From Haematococcus lacustris (Eukaryota > Chlorophyta > Chlorophyceae > Chlamydomonadales > Haematococcaceae): a stretch of 64,000 nucleotides of DNA. The notes beneath the pieces were generated by a model. The model worked only from the letters and a program-made list of their open reading frames with translations, was not told the DNA's origin and did no database searches. The DNA is taken from contig JASKMD010000021.1 of the NCBI GenBank assembly GCA_030144725.1, positions 2,475,337 through 2,539,336 on the forward strand. Direction: 5' to 3'. The position numbers were made by a program, and so were the translations under genes. Of the stretch, positions 13,364 through 25,229 are shown piece after piece (the stretch's first letter is position 1; each line of letters opens with the position of its first letter).

Positions 13364-14240
13364 CATCCACCCATGCCCCTTCCCACCCATGCCCCTTCCC
13401 ACCCATGCCCCTTCCCACCCACGCCACCCTGCCCCTTCCCCTTTGCATCTTATCAAGGGTCTTGCGCCGCATGTAGGTGGACACGATGTGGAATTTACGC
13501 CCAACTGTGGAAGTCTTGCCTGGCTGGTGTGGGTTGGGGAGGACGCACTGCTCAGAGACGAAGAATTGCCGGCACTTGGAGAGGGCACGGCGGCTGACAC
13601 CGGTCTCTAGATGCAACCTGACGGTGCTCAAGCAGTGGTGAGCATTGTAGGGTGCAGTCCTGGCTGCTGGCCTCCCCACATGGCCCTCTTGAGTTTGAAT
13701 GAAGATGTCTGTTGGTGAGGGTGAGGGTGCGAGGCCGGCTGGGCTGAGCTGCTCTGCCATGCTGCCCATGGGCCGGCCATGGCCATCTAGCCTTCCGTAG
13801 CCAGCCTCTGCACACCGCCTTAACACCTCCACCGAGACGGGGTGCTGCTCCAAAACCAGCAGCTGCTGCCTCTGCTTGAAGGTGAGTGGGAAGTGGTGGG
13901 GGCAGTGTTTGTTCCGGTACATATGCACCTGACCCTGGAGGCGGCACCGAGCAGCCCTTAGGGAGTGATTGGTAGCTGCCGCTCTGGATGCCACCTGCTG
14001 CAAAGCCGTGTGCTCACCCTGCAGGCGTTGGTGTGCTGCCTGCAGGTCGTCTAGGTCGCCCCGCAACCCATCCACGGTGCCCACCAGGGACTGCTCCACA
14101 TCCCGCAGCCGCTGCACCTCAGCCTGTGCCCTGCCCACCCCAACCTTCATACCACTAGGGCAGTAGCGGTGGCCTGCCTGGGGAGAGCTGTTTAACGCCG
14201 TCAGATGGGCACGGAGAGTTTTGCTGGGCCTCTTGCCCAT
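12267..14240 (-). CDS. Intronless coiled-coil protein of unknown function (paralog of 34218-34859)
   Basis: One open frame of 657 aa from ATG 14240; an in-frame ATG at 14375 would add a Pro/Ser-rich leader, but the paralog starts at the equivalent of 14240. Order: basic start (MGKRPSK), a SPQAG..CPSG motif, a coiled coil rich in Leu/Gln/Glu (~45-125), a conserved block QHPVSVEVLRRCAEAGYG (~160-185), a Gln-repeat insertion at 13336-13363 next to a Gly/Trp minisatellite (13364-13440), a long helical middle, and a Lys/Ala/Pro-rich tail. A segment near residue 530 (KMTGKQLQTYLQFHKQEV) looks faintly SAP-like; that is a guess. Function not recognised. Lack of introns among intron-rich neighbours, plus a second diverged copy 20 kb away, suggests a lineage-specific, possibly mobile or retro-copied family. 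Confidence 0.7.
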
Positions 14241-15329
14241 GGCTTGCAGGGGGTGGGAGAGAGTGGAGTGGGTGGGAGGAGGGGAGGGCTGGAGAGCTGG
14301 TATGGACGGGGATGGGCGGGGAGTAGGGCTAGGTGGACTGGAAGGGGGTGGTGGAAGGGGGTGCCAACTCATCATACACCTGCAGCCAACAATTGATGTG
14401 CCTTTGGAGTGGTCTTAATCATCGTGCGTAAATCCAACAACTATGTTTCTTTGTTCTGGTGAAGCACGTAAGAGTCATCTTGGACAAAAGTGTAGGGAGT
14501 TTGGCTGGAGCTCAGCGGCGGTGGCAAAATGCAGCAAAGATGTTGAGGGGTGGGGGGTTTTGCAAGCCAGGCGCCCACCGTTATAGCGATGTAGCGCTGC
14601 CGTCAACACTTAAGGGATTCCTCACATCCTCGCCAAGCGGCCTGCACCATCAGGAAGCTCGCGCAGCCATGTTTGCCGGACTTCGATGGTGTGCGCCACC
14701 GACATGTCGTGCATCGCCAACGGATAGCCAAGGACGTAGCTTACCAGTGTAGCTAACAACGGTCTGTGATTTGGACACATCCGGGGTCACATGTGGCTGC
14801 CCGCATCGAAAGACTCCGTTTACCATTCCAGTCTTACGTCAAACGCGCATTATCACATTGCAGCAGACGCAGCAAACGTTACATGAAATGATTGAGTGTA
14901 TGGGCTGCAGTTGCATGAAGATTACCAACCCCATGTTGGGAACGCTAAACTTTAGCGCTGCAAATGGTCGAAGTTTAGCGGCCTCATACCGTATGTGATT
15001 TCTTGATTGTTCTAACCAGGACACGAGTTCGAAACAGACACAGGCTGCGAGATCGCTGTTGTGAAGGCTACTGCTAGAGGGCCAAATGGGCCAAATGCCC
15101 ACTTCAGCTTTGCCATTATGGTGTGTGTGCTTGTAGCTAGAGCTCCCCTAGCAGCTCCAACCCATACACATTTGCACTGCTGTAGGGTGGCGAAACAAGC
15201 GATGCACGTTCATTGGACCTGACCCACGCCCAACCGAAATGCCCACCTTCGTTTTTTACACCAGATTAGTGATGTCGGCAGCATGTTTAGAGCGCTCGTT
15301 AAGTAGTCGTGCCCCATTGAACACCCGCT
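14241..15329. other. Intergenic region between divergent coiled-coil gene and SUCLG1
   Basis: No supported gene. The part next to 14241 (to ~14370) is a C/T-rich tract on the coding strand of the minus-strand gene, resembling the C-rich tract before the paralog at 34218. The rest is mixed sequence with only short frames. Confidence 0.6.
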
Positions 15330-18300
15330 ATGTGGCGTCTCCTTGCAAGGTACTGTCGACATGATTGACGGCAGTTGCGTGCTTCGTCCCACTTGGCCCG
15401 CTCTTTGCTGCAGACCTGTAGAGCAGTACACCAATCAGCTGCTGCAATCAGTCCGGTGCTTTGCGACTGACTATGTGAGTGCGACTGTGATCCTGGTCAA
15501 TTGCGCTGTCTCATTACGAATGTGTTGTCATTTGATGCGTCGCTTCCTCTGCGACCGCAGGCACCCGCTGTGTTTGTGAACAAAGATACCAAGGTCATAT
15601 GTCAGGGCTTTACTGGCAAGAACGGCACGTTCCACTCACAGCAGGTCGTGCTCGCAAGCGGTTGTACAACGATGGACATTGCCGCGATTGCAAAGTAGTC
15701 AATTCCCATTACTGATCTGTCATCACTGGCCCACCAGCCACAATCTTTGCATGAACGCAAAACCAGCTCATTTGTTCGCCTGTCCATATACAGCCCCGCC
15801 CTCCACTTGTAATCCGTGCAGTAGTATAGTGTCAGGCTTCACAAGCAGACAATACAGCAGCCCCGGCCTCAGGTATCAGCACAGCAGTTGTGTTGTTCGA
15901 CGTCGACAAGACTCTACAAAGGCTGCAGATTTCCAGCTGTACTCTCGTCAGTGCAGGCCAGCAATGTGGAAGCCACCTGATGTGATCCTGCTCTCCACGC
16001 TACAGCCAAGCTTATGTGCTGCTTTGCCCTATCCAGCCCAGCTAAACTCCTCAAGCCCACCTTAGCCCTGCTAGCTCGCACCCCACCCCACCACCTCCCT
16101 GCCTCCCCACCAGCCAGGCACCTCAGCTGCCTTCTTGCCCACCTCCTTACTTTCTTGCCCCCTCAGGCCATCGACTACGGCACCCGCATGGTGGGAGGTG
16201 TGACCCCCAAGAAGGGCGGCACCACGCACTTGGGCCTGCCCGTGTTCAACAGCGTGCGGGAAGCCAAGGACGCCACAGGCTGCCACGCTACCGTCATCTA
16301 CGTGCCGCCCCCCTTTGCTGCCGCCGCCATCCTCGAGGCAGTGGATGCTGAGCTGGACCTGGTAGTGTGCATCACTGAGGGCATCCCCCAACATGACATG
16401 GTGGGTGGCCTGGTGGAGGCTAGGGCAGCAAGCACGCAGCCAAGCAGATCCATGCAGGCCAAGCACCACACGACCAAGCAAGGGCGGCATGCAGCTGCAT
16501 TGGCACATGTAGCAGACAGGAAAGCAAGTCAAGCAGGCCAAAAAACTGAACAAGCAGCAGGCCGCAGGCAAGTAAGCAGACTGCAAAGAAGCGAGCAGGC
16601 CGCAGCTAAGCATGTCATAAGCGGCCAGGTTATGGAGCAGGGCAGCAGGCAGGCAGGCAGGCCATGTTTGTACACCACAAAACAGGCAGAAACTAAGAGC
16701 TGTGCACCTCCACTTCCTCTTCACCCGCCATTGCCAGGGGGACATAGCTAGGCTGGTGATGTGAGGTGTATGGAGGAGCCAGGGCGACAAGCACGCAGCC
16801 ACGCAGCAAAGCAGGGCAGGCAGCAGGGCAGCCAGCAGAGCAGCCAGCAGGCAGGTTCGTGTAGCAAGAAAGAGAGGAAAGAGTCTTGTTGAACATATCA
16901 CAAATTGCTCCAAGCAAGACAGCTGATGCAGGAGCAGAGGAGACTCAGGCCACAGTGTATCCAAGAGCAGCAGCTGCAGGCTAGGCATGCAAGGAGGGCA
17001 GTGTGGGGCTATTGCTGCTGCATCAAGGCGTTACTATGAGAACAGTGCCTGGCGCCCTCTTCCTTGCCGTCATGCCATTGGGGTTAGGGGTTGGGGTTTA
17101 GGGTCAGTATGATGTAATCCCTAATTCTAACACGAACCATTCCCGCTTCCTTGTCGTGATGCCCCACCTGGCTGCAGGTGCGGGTCAAGAAGGTTATGAG
17201 TGAGCAAAGCAAGACACGGCTGATTGGGCCCAACTGCCCTGGCATCATCAAGCCAGGGGAATGCAAGATCGGCATCATGCCAGTGAGTCAGTCACCACAA
17301 TGCTGGGGGCGAGGACAGTGAGGTGGGCAGGGCTGGCAGGTAGGCGGGCCAGGTGGGCAGGGCGGGTAGGCTAGCCAGAGCAACCAGGCCATGCGCCCGA
17401 TTTCATGAGAGTCTTAGCCCAGTTGTTGCCTCGTTGCTCAGCTTCCCTGCTCATTTCCACAGCCAAACCAGATCTATCCCAGCCTGACCTTGTCTACTCT
17501 CATACTTAGGGACCCTGCGACATTGCTACAGGACCCTCCGCTGCTGCCCCCATCACCACTGCCACTCTCGGGATGTTGCCACTCTTGCTCCTGCTGCTGT
17601 CACTACTGCTGCTGCCACTACTGCTACCGCTGCTGCCATGGCTCATAGGGCTACATTCATCAGAAGGGGCGCATTGGAGTGGTGTCCCGCTCCGGTACCT
17701 TAACATATGAGGTGCGACCCACACCCTCCTCACAGCTGCCCAGCCATGGCCAGCCCATGTGACATTGTCTCAAACTTGGCCAGCTTTGGCCAGCCCTGAC
17801 GGCCTGGCTCACCAAACCCCACCCCAGCTTGGCCCTCCCCTGCCTTGGTCTACCCAGCTCTGCCCAGCCCTCTCTAACCTGAAACAACCCTGGCCAGCCT
17901 TGTCTTGTTATCAGCCAATGATTACCACCAGCCATTGCCAGGGACAGGCAATCAAGGTCAGCGGGGCTCAACTAGCCTCCGTCAGGCAGTTCAGTGCACT
18001 GTGACATGTGGCGGTGTTATCAGGCAGCAACAAGGGCCAGCATCCATCGAACCTGCACGCCCAGAGGAGTCCAAACGCCTGCTGCTTTTCTCAAGCTGAC
18101 CAGCAGCAGTTGTGCAAGATGTACTTGGGAAATCTCTTGGGGCGGCTGCTGGCTTCAACAGGCAGCTGCAGGGCCAGCCAGCCTCAATGGTCATTTGATG
18201 ACTAGTCGGTGTGCGCTGCCGCTCGTCGCCCTGCTGCTTGCCTGCTCTGCTGCCAGCTGCGCACCGGCCGCCCAGCCCTCCTGACCCCTAGGCTGCCTCT

Positions 18301-19265
18301 GCAAGGGGTGCTACCAGCGTGCCTGTTGATGTGGAGTGTTACGTTGCTGCCGCCAGGCCAAGCCAACACACACAGCGTGCCAGGAAGGTGATGGGGTGTG
18401 GGGTTCCTCTCCCCCTTGGGCTGCCTCTGCTGCAGGCGGTGTACCAAACCACCAGGGAAGGCTTGGGCCAGTCTACAGTGGTGGGCATTGGAGGCGACCC
18501 CTTCAACGGCACCAACTTTGTCGACTGCTTGGAGAAGTTTGTGGTGGACCCCCAGGCAAGAGACCGCTGCACTCCACCACACCGCCCTGTAGTGCAGCCA
18601 CAGCGTCTGACCCACACAGCCTGTGTGGCACCACGTAGCAGTGCACTGCTTCCACCGCTTCTGCATTCAGCAGCCTGTGCGGCTGTGGCAGGGCGAAGGG
18701 GCGTTGGGAGCGGTAGGGTCGGCCTGCAGAGCTCAGGGTGTATTGGGAGGAGGGTGGCTGGAAGTGACCCTGGACAGTGCTGGCTGCGGCGGGCAGAGGG
18801 AGGTGGAACAGGCAACCTTGCCTCACAGCCTTGACTTTGCCTCACATGAAGTGTTTCTGGGTGCAGACGGAGGGCATCATCATGATCGGCGAGATTGGCG
18901 GGACCGCTGAGGAGGAGGCGGCTGATTTTTTGATAAAGTCGGGCACAAAGAAGCCGGTCGTTTCTTTCATCGCAGGTGTGAGGGGTCGCAAGCAGCGGGT
19001 TGGAAGGTGCAAAGCGTGGACTTTGTAGGCGGAGGGGGTAATGCTGATCGTGTCGGCATCGACGCAGTGCCACTTGTCGCTCGCAGGCTTGACGGCTCCT
19101 CCTGGGCGGCGAATGGGTCACGCAGGCGCTATCATTTCTGGCGGCAAGGGGAAAGCCTCGGACAAGATTGCGGCACTCGAGGCCGCGGGGGTCACGGTCG
19201 TGCAATCTCCAGCACAGATGGGAGCCGCCATGAAGAAGGTATTCGTGGAGCGCCAGTTGCTGTGA
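15330..19265 (+). CDS. SUCLG1: Succinyl-CoA ligase alpha subunit, mitochondrial
   Basis: Alpha subunit of the TCA-cycle enzyme that converts succinyl-CoA plus NDP and phosphate to succinate plus NTP; it binds CoA and carries the phosphohistidine. Exons 15330-15349, 15414-15474, 15561-15644, 16167-16400, 17178-17282, 17649-17711, 18436-18555, 18867-18975, 19087-19265; phases close to 324 aa, the usual size. The tiny first exon gives MWRLLA followed by a basic/aromatic presequence, a good mitochondrial signal. Then [11 protein letters not shown] (CoA-binding loop), [65 protein letters not shown], and [10 protein letters not shown], which contains the active-site His (~277). The intron after 18555 is GC-AG. 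Intron sequence holds one copy of a dispersed 99-bp repeat. The beta subunit is not in the window. Confidence 0.96.
17079..17105 (+). repeat. Short TTTAGGG-like tract
   Basis: Three to four G/T-rich units resembling telomere repeats (GGGGTTA, GGGGTTGG, GGGTTTAGGG) in a SUCLG1 intron; too short to be more than a note. Confidence 0.4.
18307..18405 (+). repeat. Dispersed 99-bp repeat, copy 1
   Basis: Matches 22267-22365 over 99 bp with no gap and roughly ten mismatches. This copy sits at the end of a SUCLG1 intron, 30 bp before the exon at 18436. No coding signal in common. Confidence 0.85.
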
Positions 19266-19308
19266 GCTACGGACGCGCGAATTAACAGCAGCGCTGATGT
19301 CGCACCAT

Positions 19309-19313
19309 TGTAA
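19309..19313 (+). terminator. TGTAA poly(A) signal of SUCLG1
   Basis: TGTAA 44 bp behind the SUCLG1 stop codon. It leaves about 150 bp to the start codon of the next gene on the same strand. Confidence 0.65.
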
Positions 19314-19466
19314 TGCGGAGCAGTCTTGCTCGCTATTAGGTATGACCTGCTGCGCACGCCATGTCCAGCGCGACCGGTTTACTGCGTCCATGTCGGTTAT
19401 GTTAGTCGCTCCACTTATGCGCTCGCGTGTGGCTCTCTTCTGTGCGAAGCCCCTGCTCGGAAACGG

Positions 19467-21246
19467 ATGGGTACAGCATTGCTGCAAGCGTGGGATGGAG
19501 ACAAAATTGAGGCGGGAGCGTCAGCCGCGCGCTTGCGTTGGGCCATCCACCTGGATGTCCGTACGCTGTCACATCCAGCCGTGAGGGAATGTCTGGAAGC
19601 GCTGCTACCCCTCGACGAGCAGGCCGCAGTGGCCAGATTTCTTAAAGTTGACGACCAAGCCCGGGCGTTGGTCAGCCGCTTACTTCAGCGAGCAGCCATC
19701 GCTCGCGTGTGCCATGTGAAGCTATCCGAAGCGCGCATCCAGAGGACAAAGGGCGGAAAGCCCTTCAACTGCACGACAGCGCCCCCAGATGCACCCAACT
19801 TCAACTTCAATGTCTCGCACGAGGTCAGCAGCCTTGTGTGGTCACACAGTGCGGGGCAGAGTGACCAGCATGCGGTGCTGAAGGCTAGTCCTGTTTAGCT
19901 CTGCTTCTTCAGCTTGGCAGCCACACTACCTTTGCCCATCCCATCCCACCCGCTGTCACTTCCACTCTTGTCCCTGCTGCCACTGCTGGCCCACCAGTGC
20001 TGCCAGCGCCCCCACGACTGTATAGGACCCCGGTGGCGCTGGTACTGCTGGCGGTGACACTGCTGGCATCTGCTGCTGCTACTGCTCTCCCCCCTGCACT
20101 CCGCCCTCTCCGTGCCACTGCTGGTGCTGTTTCTCCTCAATATCCAATCCCAGCTGCTGCTGCTGCTGCTGCCCAGGGTGACTGGGTGGTGCTGGCCAGT
20201 GAGCCAGTGCTGGTGGTGGGCTGTGATGTGGCGGGGCCTCAGCAGCACCGGCCAAGGCCTGGAAGGACCTGGGCCGACACGCTGAAGCTGTTCAAGGACC
20301 AACTCTCTGAGGCCGAGGTGGGAAGGAGGGGAGGAGGGGAGGAGGAGGGGAGGAGGGGAGGAGGGGAGGAGGGGAGGAGGGGGAGGAGGGGAGGAGGGGA
20401 GGAGGGGAGGAGGGGGAGGAGGGGAGGAGGGGAGGAGGGGAGGAGGGGAGGAGGGGCAGGAGGGGAGGAGGTGCAGGAGGGGAGGAAGGGACCATAAGGG
20501 AGTTGGGTGCAGCTAGTGGAACCAGGGATAAGGGTGTGGGGTCCAGCCAGCTGTGCCTGTCTTGGGCGCAGCTGCAAGTAGGTTGAGTAGCCACAGGGTG
20601 TGGTGGGCAGTCAATGACTACTGTGCCTGTGGCAGGCCTCCTGTGCCTCCCCTCAGCCACTGCTGCCCCTCACCCTCCCCTCCCCTCCCACTGTGACGCC
20701 TGTAGTGGGGGGCCATCACTGGCTTCAGTGGTGAGGAGCAGCAGGCTGCAGCTTTTCAACGCCACTGGAGCTTGAAGGAGGTGGGAAGTGCACCGGGGAG
20801 AACTGGGCAGGGGAAAGTGGGCAGGGGGATATGGGAGTGGGGGTGGGTAGAGGGCAACAGAAGGGAGGACAGGAGTGGGGGAGGCTGATGGGGGTTCTTA
20901 TGCGTGCTGTGCAGCTTGCTGTGTTGCGCCTTTGCCTCCACGTGGTGCCCCTCACTACATTCACAAAGTATTGGCTGGCAGGCCTAGAGGGAGGGTAGCA
21001 AGGGCATGCCCCGAGGCTGCTCTCCTCCCTGAATGTACCCCGACACTGAGGGCGCGGTCTGTCTTGCTTTGTCTGGCTCGCAGGCCTTTGTCAAAGCTCG
21101 AGGGGACGGGCTGGGCTTTGCGCCCCTCAGCCGCGCCTCCTTCACGCTCTGTCAGGCGCACCTAGCCCAGGGTTTGGGGCACTGTGCAGCCCCTGACATG
21201 GAGCAGGCTGGGGCTGCCGGCCCCCCACTGCAGCAGCAGCAGCAGG

Positions 21247-21279
<33 letters not shown>

Positions 21280-24253
21280 TGGAGGGTGAGGGAGAGCATG
21301 AGGAGGAGGGGCGGCAAGAGTCCCCTCGCCCCGTGCCTGGCCAGCTGCTGCACACCCACCAGGTGGGCTGGAGAGGGTGCTAAGGGGCACTTTGACACTG
21401 TGTGTGTATGCTACTCCCATTCGGCCTGGTACCCTCTGCTCCTGGTTGCGCCTGCTGCCCCCTTCCCCCAGCACAGCCACCAAGGGAGGGAGGCAGGCAG
21501 GCAGGCAGGCCCCAGGCAGGGCGGTCCCAGTCAGTTGACTCTCCAGGTGGGCTGCAGAGGGGGCCAGGCATCAAGAGGCACTGCACCGCACCTAATCCTT
21601 CCTCCCAGCCAGCTCATCCCCAGGCTGCCCTTGATGCTCAAGGCTCCCCACGCTGCCCCTGATTCGCCACCAGGGCTGGAGCTGGCACACGCAGCACATC
21701 CAAACTGCTGCCTCCCAGCCAGCTCATCCCTGACCCAGGCTGCCCCTGATTTGCCGCCAGGGCTGGAGCCAGTTTCCACTGGGCTGTACACACTGCACAT
21801 CTAGCACTTGTTGAGGTGAAGCATTGATTCTCATCGTCCCGCTTGCCACACCATTTTCCAGCAGCGGGCTTGAGTCCAGGCGCTGCGCTGCCGCTGCTCC
21901 AGCAATGGCCGCGGTTGAACAAGCCCCATGTGGGCTTGTGCCCTGACCGCTGGCTGCTGGTGCTGGTGGGGTGAGGATGAGCAGCTGTCAGGACACCCAG
22001 CCAGGCATCAGCTCTGCTGCTCCCCCCGTGCCCCCCACCCTTGGCTGCTGGGGGCTGGGAGGGAGGCCGGGCTGCACGTAGGAACGTCTTTACGCCATGG
22101 GCTCTGCTGCTCCCCCCGTGCCCCTCACCCCTGCCTGCTGGGGGGCTGGGAGGGAGTCAGGGCTGACTGGCTGCACCTAGGAACGCCTTGCCGTCACGGG
22201 TTGAGCCTGTGGCGGGGTGTGCAGGGCGGTGTGATAAGGGTGATATGGGTGTTGGGGGCTGTGGGGGGTGCTCCCTGCGTGCCTGTTGATGTGGGGTGTT
22301 GCGTTGCTGCCGCCAGGCCAAGCGGACACACACAGCGTGTCAGGAAGGTGATGGGGTGTGGGGTTGCTGCTGTTCCTGGGTGCCAGCGCGGGCTGAGCAA
22401 GGGCAGGGTGTGTGGGGTGCGGGGTATGGGGAGTGGGGGTGAGGGGGCGGGTTCGCCTAAGGCTGGTGCGGGTGATGCGTGTGTGAGGGCTGCAAGGGGT
22501 GGAAGGTGAGGTGTGGGGTGGTGAGGGCAGGGCAGGAGGCCAGGAGGCCAGGCTGCCCCTCAATGCCGCTGTGCAGGGCCTTGGTCCTGCTGCCCTGCTG
22601 AAGCCTCGTTGGCGTGCCAGCTTGACACTGGATGGCCAGGTGCAAGACAGGTGGGGTGTGGGCGGGTGTCAGAAGTAAAGGATGGGTGAAGGAGGCAATG
22701 GGGGGCGAGGAGAGCAAAGGAGGGAAGGGGAGTGACACAGAAAAAGAGGAGGAAGTGAAGGTGGCTGGAGTATGCAATGTTTTGGGTTAATAACTTAGAT
22801 TTGAATTCAATAATGTAGAAAAAACTTTGAATTATGTGCGATGATCTAGGATATTGATAGAGTTCCCAGCAGCGGTGAGGAGAGTTGTGAGGGTTGCATG
22901 CCCTCAGCAGATCCTATAAAGATGTTTGGGCCTTTGAGCAGTGGCAGGTGGCATTGACAGGAGAGATGCTTGGCAGTAGCTGAGTCAAGGCTGGAGAGGT
23001 CAAGGGCAAAGAAACCGGGAGAGCTTGAGAGCTGCTACTGCACCCGGCTGGGTTCGAACCCCCTACTTCTCAAAATATGTCAGGAGCTAGCCCATTCTTG
23101 ACAGCAGGGCAACACCGGACTGCTGCATTCCGTGGACATTTGCTCTGATGAATAGCCCAAGTGCCCCTGAGCTGGCTGCTGGGCTGCAGCAGCGTTAACA
23201 GTGGACGTCATTGGGAATCACTCCTGCCAGGCAAACCCCTGCTGGGGACCCTGCCCCTACTGCTGCTGTACAGTTCTGGCGGGTTGTGGTTCTGCTGCCA
23301 AGACTGGCGTCAGCCTACCTGCCTGCCTGCTGCCTGCTGCTGCTGGGTGGCGTGTGGGTGGCTGCAGGTGGCTGTTTGACATGCAGCAGCTGGGCAAGGA
23401 CCACTGGGTGGGGGTGGCCTGCACCTCCCCAGACAACATAGTGGATGCACATGGGGTGAGGGGGCGGGGCGGCACGGGGCGGCGCGGGGCGCGGGGGGCG
23501 GGGGGCGGGGGGCGGGGCGGGGCGGGGCGGGGCGGGGTACCAGCCAAGTGTCAAGCCCCAGCTGCCCCTTCTTTGCAAGCCATCCTTGCCTTGCCTTGCC
23601 AGGTGTTCAAAGCCAGCCTAAGGCGGCCAGAGGTTTGCGCAGAAGAGGTGGCAAGACTCGCAGCCCTGCCGCCCCCAGCCTGGCAGGTATGAGGGTGGTC
23701 AGGGCGTAAAGGGGGTCATATGTGGGGGAGGAGGGGTGGAGGGTGAGAATGATGTGATGATGTTGTGATGGTGGGTTCAGAGCTCACGAGTGAGCCGCAG
23801 GATAGGTGGCCAGTCCGCCTTCATTCAGCCCTGGGTCCAAGGCCCTGCCTTCAGTGTCACAATGGACCCAGCCTGCTGCAGCACAGCTGTGCTCAAGTAT
23901 CAGGGTGATGGGGAGGGTGGGCGCAATATCAGCCACAACTGCAGCAGTGGCAGAAGCGGCAATGCCCTCACCACCAACATCAGCACTCAGCAGCGGTACA
24001 TGGCAGCCATTAAGTCGATGAGTATCAGGGGGAGGGAGACTTCACACAGCCCTCTGCCCCCTATGTGACGGTGGTGGCTCCATTTTGACACCCTCACTCC
24101 CCTTGTGCAAGTCCCTGCACCATGAGGGTGACATCACACCTTACTGCATGGCTCACTCACATGGCGTGCACCTGGCCCTAGGTGCTCACCGTGGCTGACC
24201 TACTGGAGTCACAGCCAGACACGCTGAGTGAGTGGCAGCTCCTAGCGGGCTGA
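19467..24253 (+). CDS. AASDHPPT: 4'-phosphopantetheinyl transferase, AASDHPPT/Sfp type
   Basis: Transfers the phosphopantetheine arm from CoA to a Ser of acyl-, aryl- or peptidyl-carrier proteins. Exons 19467-19823, 20177-20317, 20706-20780, 21084-21362, 22577-22650, 23368-23455, 23603-23686, 24182-24253; phases close to 389 aa. Motifs: FNFNVSHEGDWVVLA (~114-127), the metal-site motif VVGCDVA (~132-138, Asp conserved, usual following Glu replaced), and WSLKEAFVKARGDGLGF (~187-203), which has the catalytic KEAxxK. Then LTLDGQVQDRW, a HWVGVACTS strand and a C-terminal tail like the human enzyme's LNF segment. A poly-Gln stretch (21229-21278) and a Glu-rich run lengthen exon 4. The ATG at 19467 is the only in-frame ATG before the conserved part. 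No carrier protein or polyketide synthase gene is nearby, so the substrate is unknown. Confidence 0.92.
20318..20490. repeat. GGAGGGGA purine minisatellite
   Basis: Purine-only tandem repeat that begins at the donor of PPTase exon 2 and fills the first part of the intron. Confidence 0.9.
22010..22200 (+). repeat. Two tandem ~90-bp units in PPTase intron
   Basis: Two adjacent units each beginning GCTCTGCTGCTCCCCCCGTG and containing CTGGGAGGGAG and TAGGAACG, with moderate drift. Just upstream (21610-21775) another pair of units shares CAGCCAGCTCATCCC and GGCTGCCCCTGATT. Both pairs are within the 1.2-kb intron between PPTase exons 4 and 5. Confidence 0.8.
22267..22365 (+). repeat. Dispersed 99-bp repeat, copy 2
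   Basis: Ungapped match to 18307-18405, here within a PPTase intron. Confidence 0.85.
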
Positions 24254-24255
24254 CA

Positions 24256-24358
24256 ACTGCACTGCACACACTCATGCCAATGACCATGCTACCACATGAT
24301 GAAGCTGGGTGCAGCTCTAGGTTATCAGTCAGGTTACAGCAGCGACTAAGCAGCTGAT
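24256..24358 (+). repeat. Dispersed 103-bp repeat, copy 1
   Basis: Matches 30833-30935 over 103 bp with only three or so mismatches. It starts two bases after the PPTase stop codon. A linked 17-bp motif (AGCGGAAGCAGCGCAAG) lies downstream here (24387) but upstream in the other copy, as if the two were cut from a tandem or circular parent at different points. Confidence 0.85.
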
Positions 24359-24441
24359 AACCAGGTCTGGCTGTTAGTTAGGTTAGAGCGGAAGCAGCGC
24401 AAGGCTGTACGACCAAGGCTGTAACAGCGTACGACCAAGGC

Positions 24442-24873
24442 TGTAACAGAGCACTTGTGTAATTTCACACAATCGTGTATTTTCACGGGAAACCCAAATG
24501 GCTAGAAAAGGCCACCGCCCGTCGCACTGCGGAGTACCCTGGCCTGGGGTACAAGCGGCTGCGAGACAAGCCCCCCAAGGCCCAGGAGCAGCAGCAGCAG
24601 CCTGCTGTGGCACAGTAATGTGTGCCCCCCCCACTTTGAGCTGTCATCAGCTTACAATTAGTGCATGTTTTGTCATGCCAACTCTACATCATAGCCCTCG
24701 GGTCAGGCAATAGTGTAGGTGGTAGGCGGGCTCATGTGCCATGTGCACTGGGTTTACTCCACACAGCCCAATAACACTGTTTGAGCCGGATCTAGTTAGT
24801 GGCTGCTAGTGGCTGCTAGTAGGTACTTCTGATCCGGCTCAAATGGAGGCCCTAGTGAGGGACAAGGGGGCTG
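24442..24873 (+). mobile_element. Internally deleted Fanzor-like element, non-autonomous copy
   Basis: The left ~90 bp match 41328-41419 and the right ~340 bp match 42996-43347, with ~1.58 kb of the longer copy missing at a clean junction near 24531. What remains of the reading frame is the last ~25 codons up to the stop at 24615-24617. The 3' noncoding part, including the 13-bp inverted repeat at 24780-24792 and 24831-24843, is kept. The right end motif GGGACAAGGGGGCTG is repeated at once behind it (24883-24897). Right of this, 24898-25229 has no gene. Confidence 0.75.
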
Positions 24874-25229
24874 TTTGCACAAGGGACAAGGGGGCTGTTT
24901 GCCATGATGGTTCACACCGCCAGGCCATTGAGCGGTCAGAACTTGGGTGGTCTGTTTTTCTGGGTGGCTGCGCCATGAGCAGTGTTGAGCCTGCGGCTGT
25001 CATATAGATACAACCACTGCGCCGGTCCTTACCAGCCCTGCATCCCTGATCCCGCAGCAAGGGCCACGAGGACGGTGAAACCGACCCGGTGGGCCATAAA
25101 GGCATTGTCGCCAGTGGCTTCGCGCACCCAACGTGACGATGGACGATGGACGATCTGCTTTAGTGCAGCGTCGACGACCGATCAACGCTGATAAGCGTCA
25201 GGCTACATCAATAGTTTTCTACCTGCAAC

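Noticed and set aside
12992..13610. Plus-strand frames of 180-200 codons
   Set aside because: Antisense shadow of the 657-aa coiled-coil gene, whose motifs are conserved in a paralog in the minus-strand sense.
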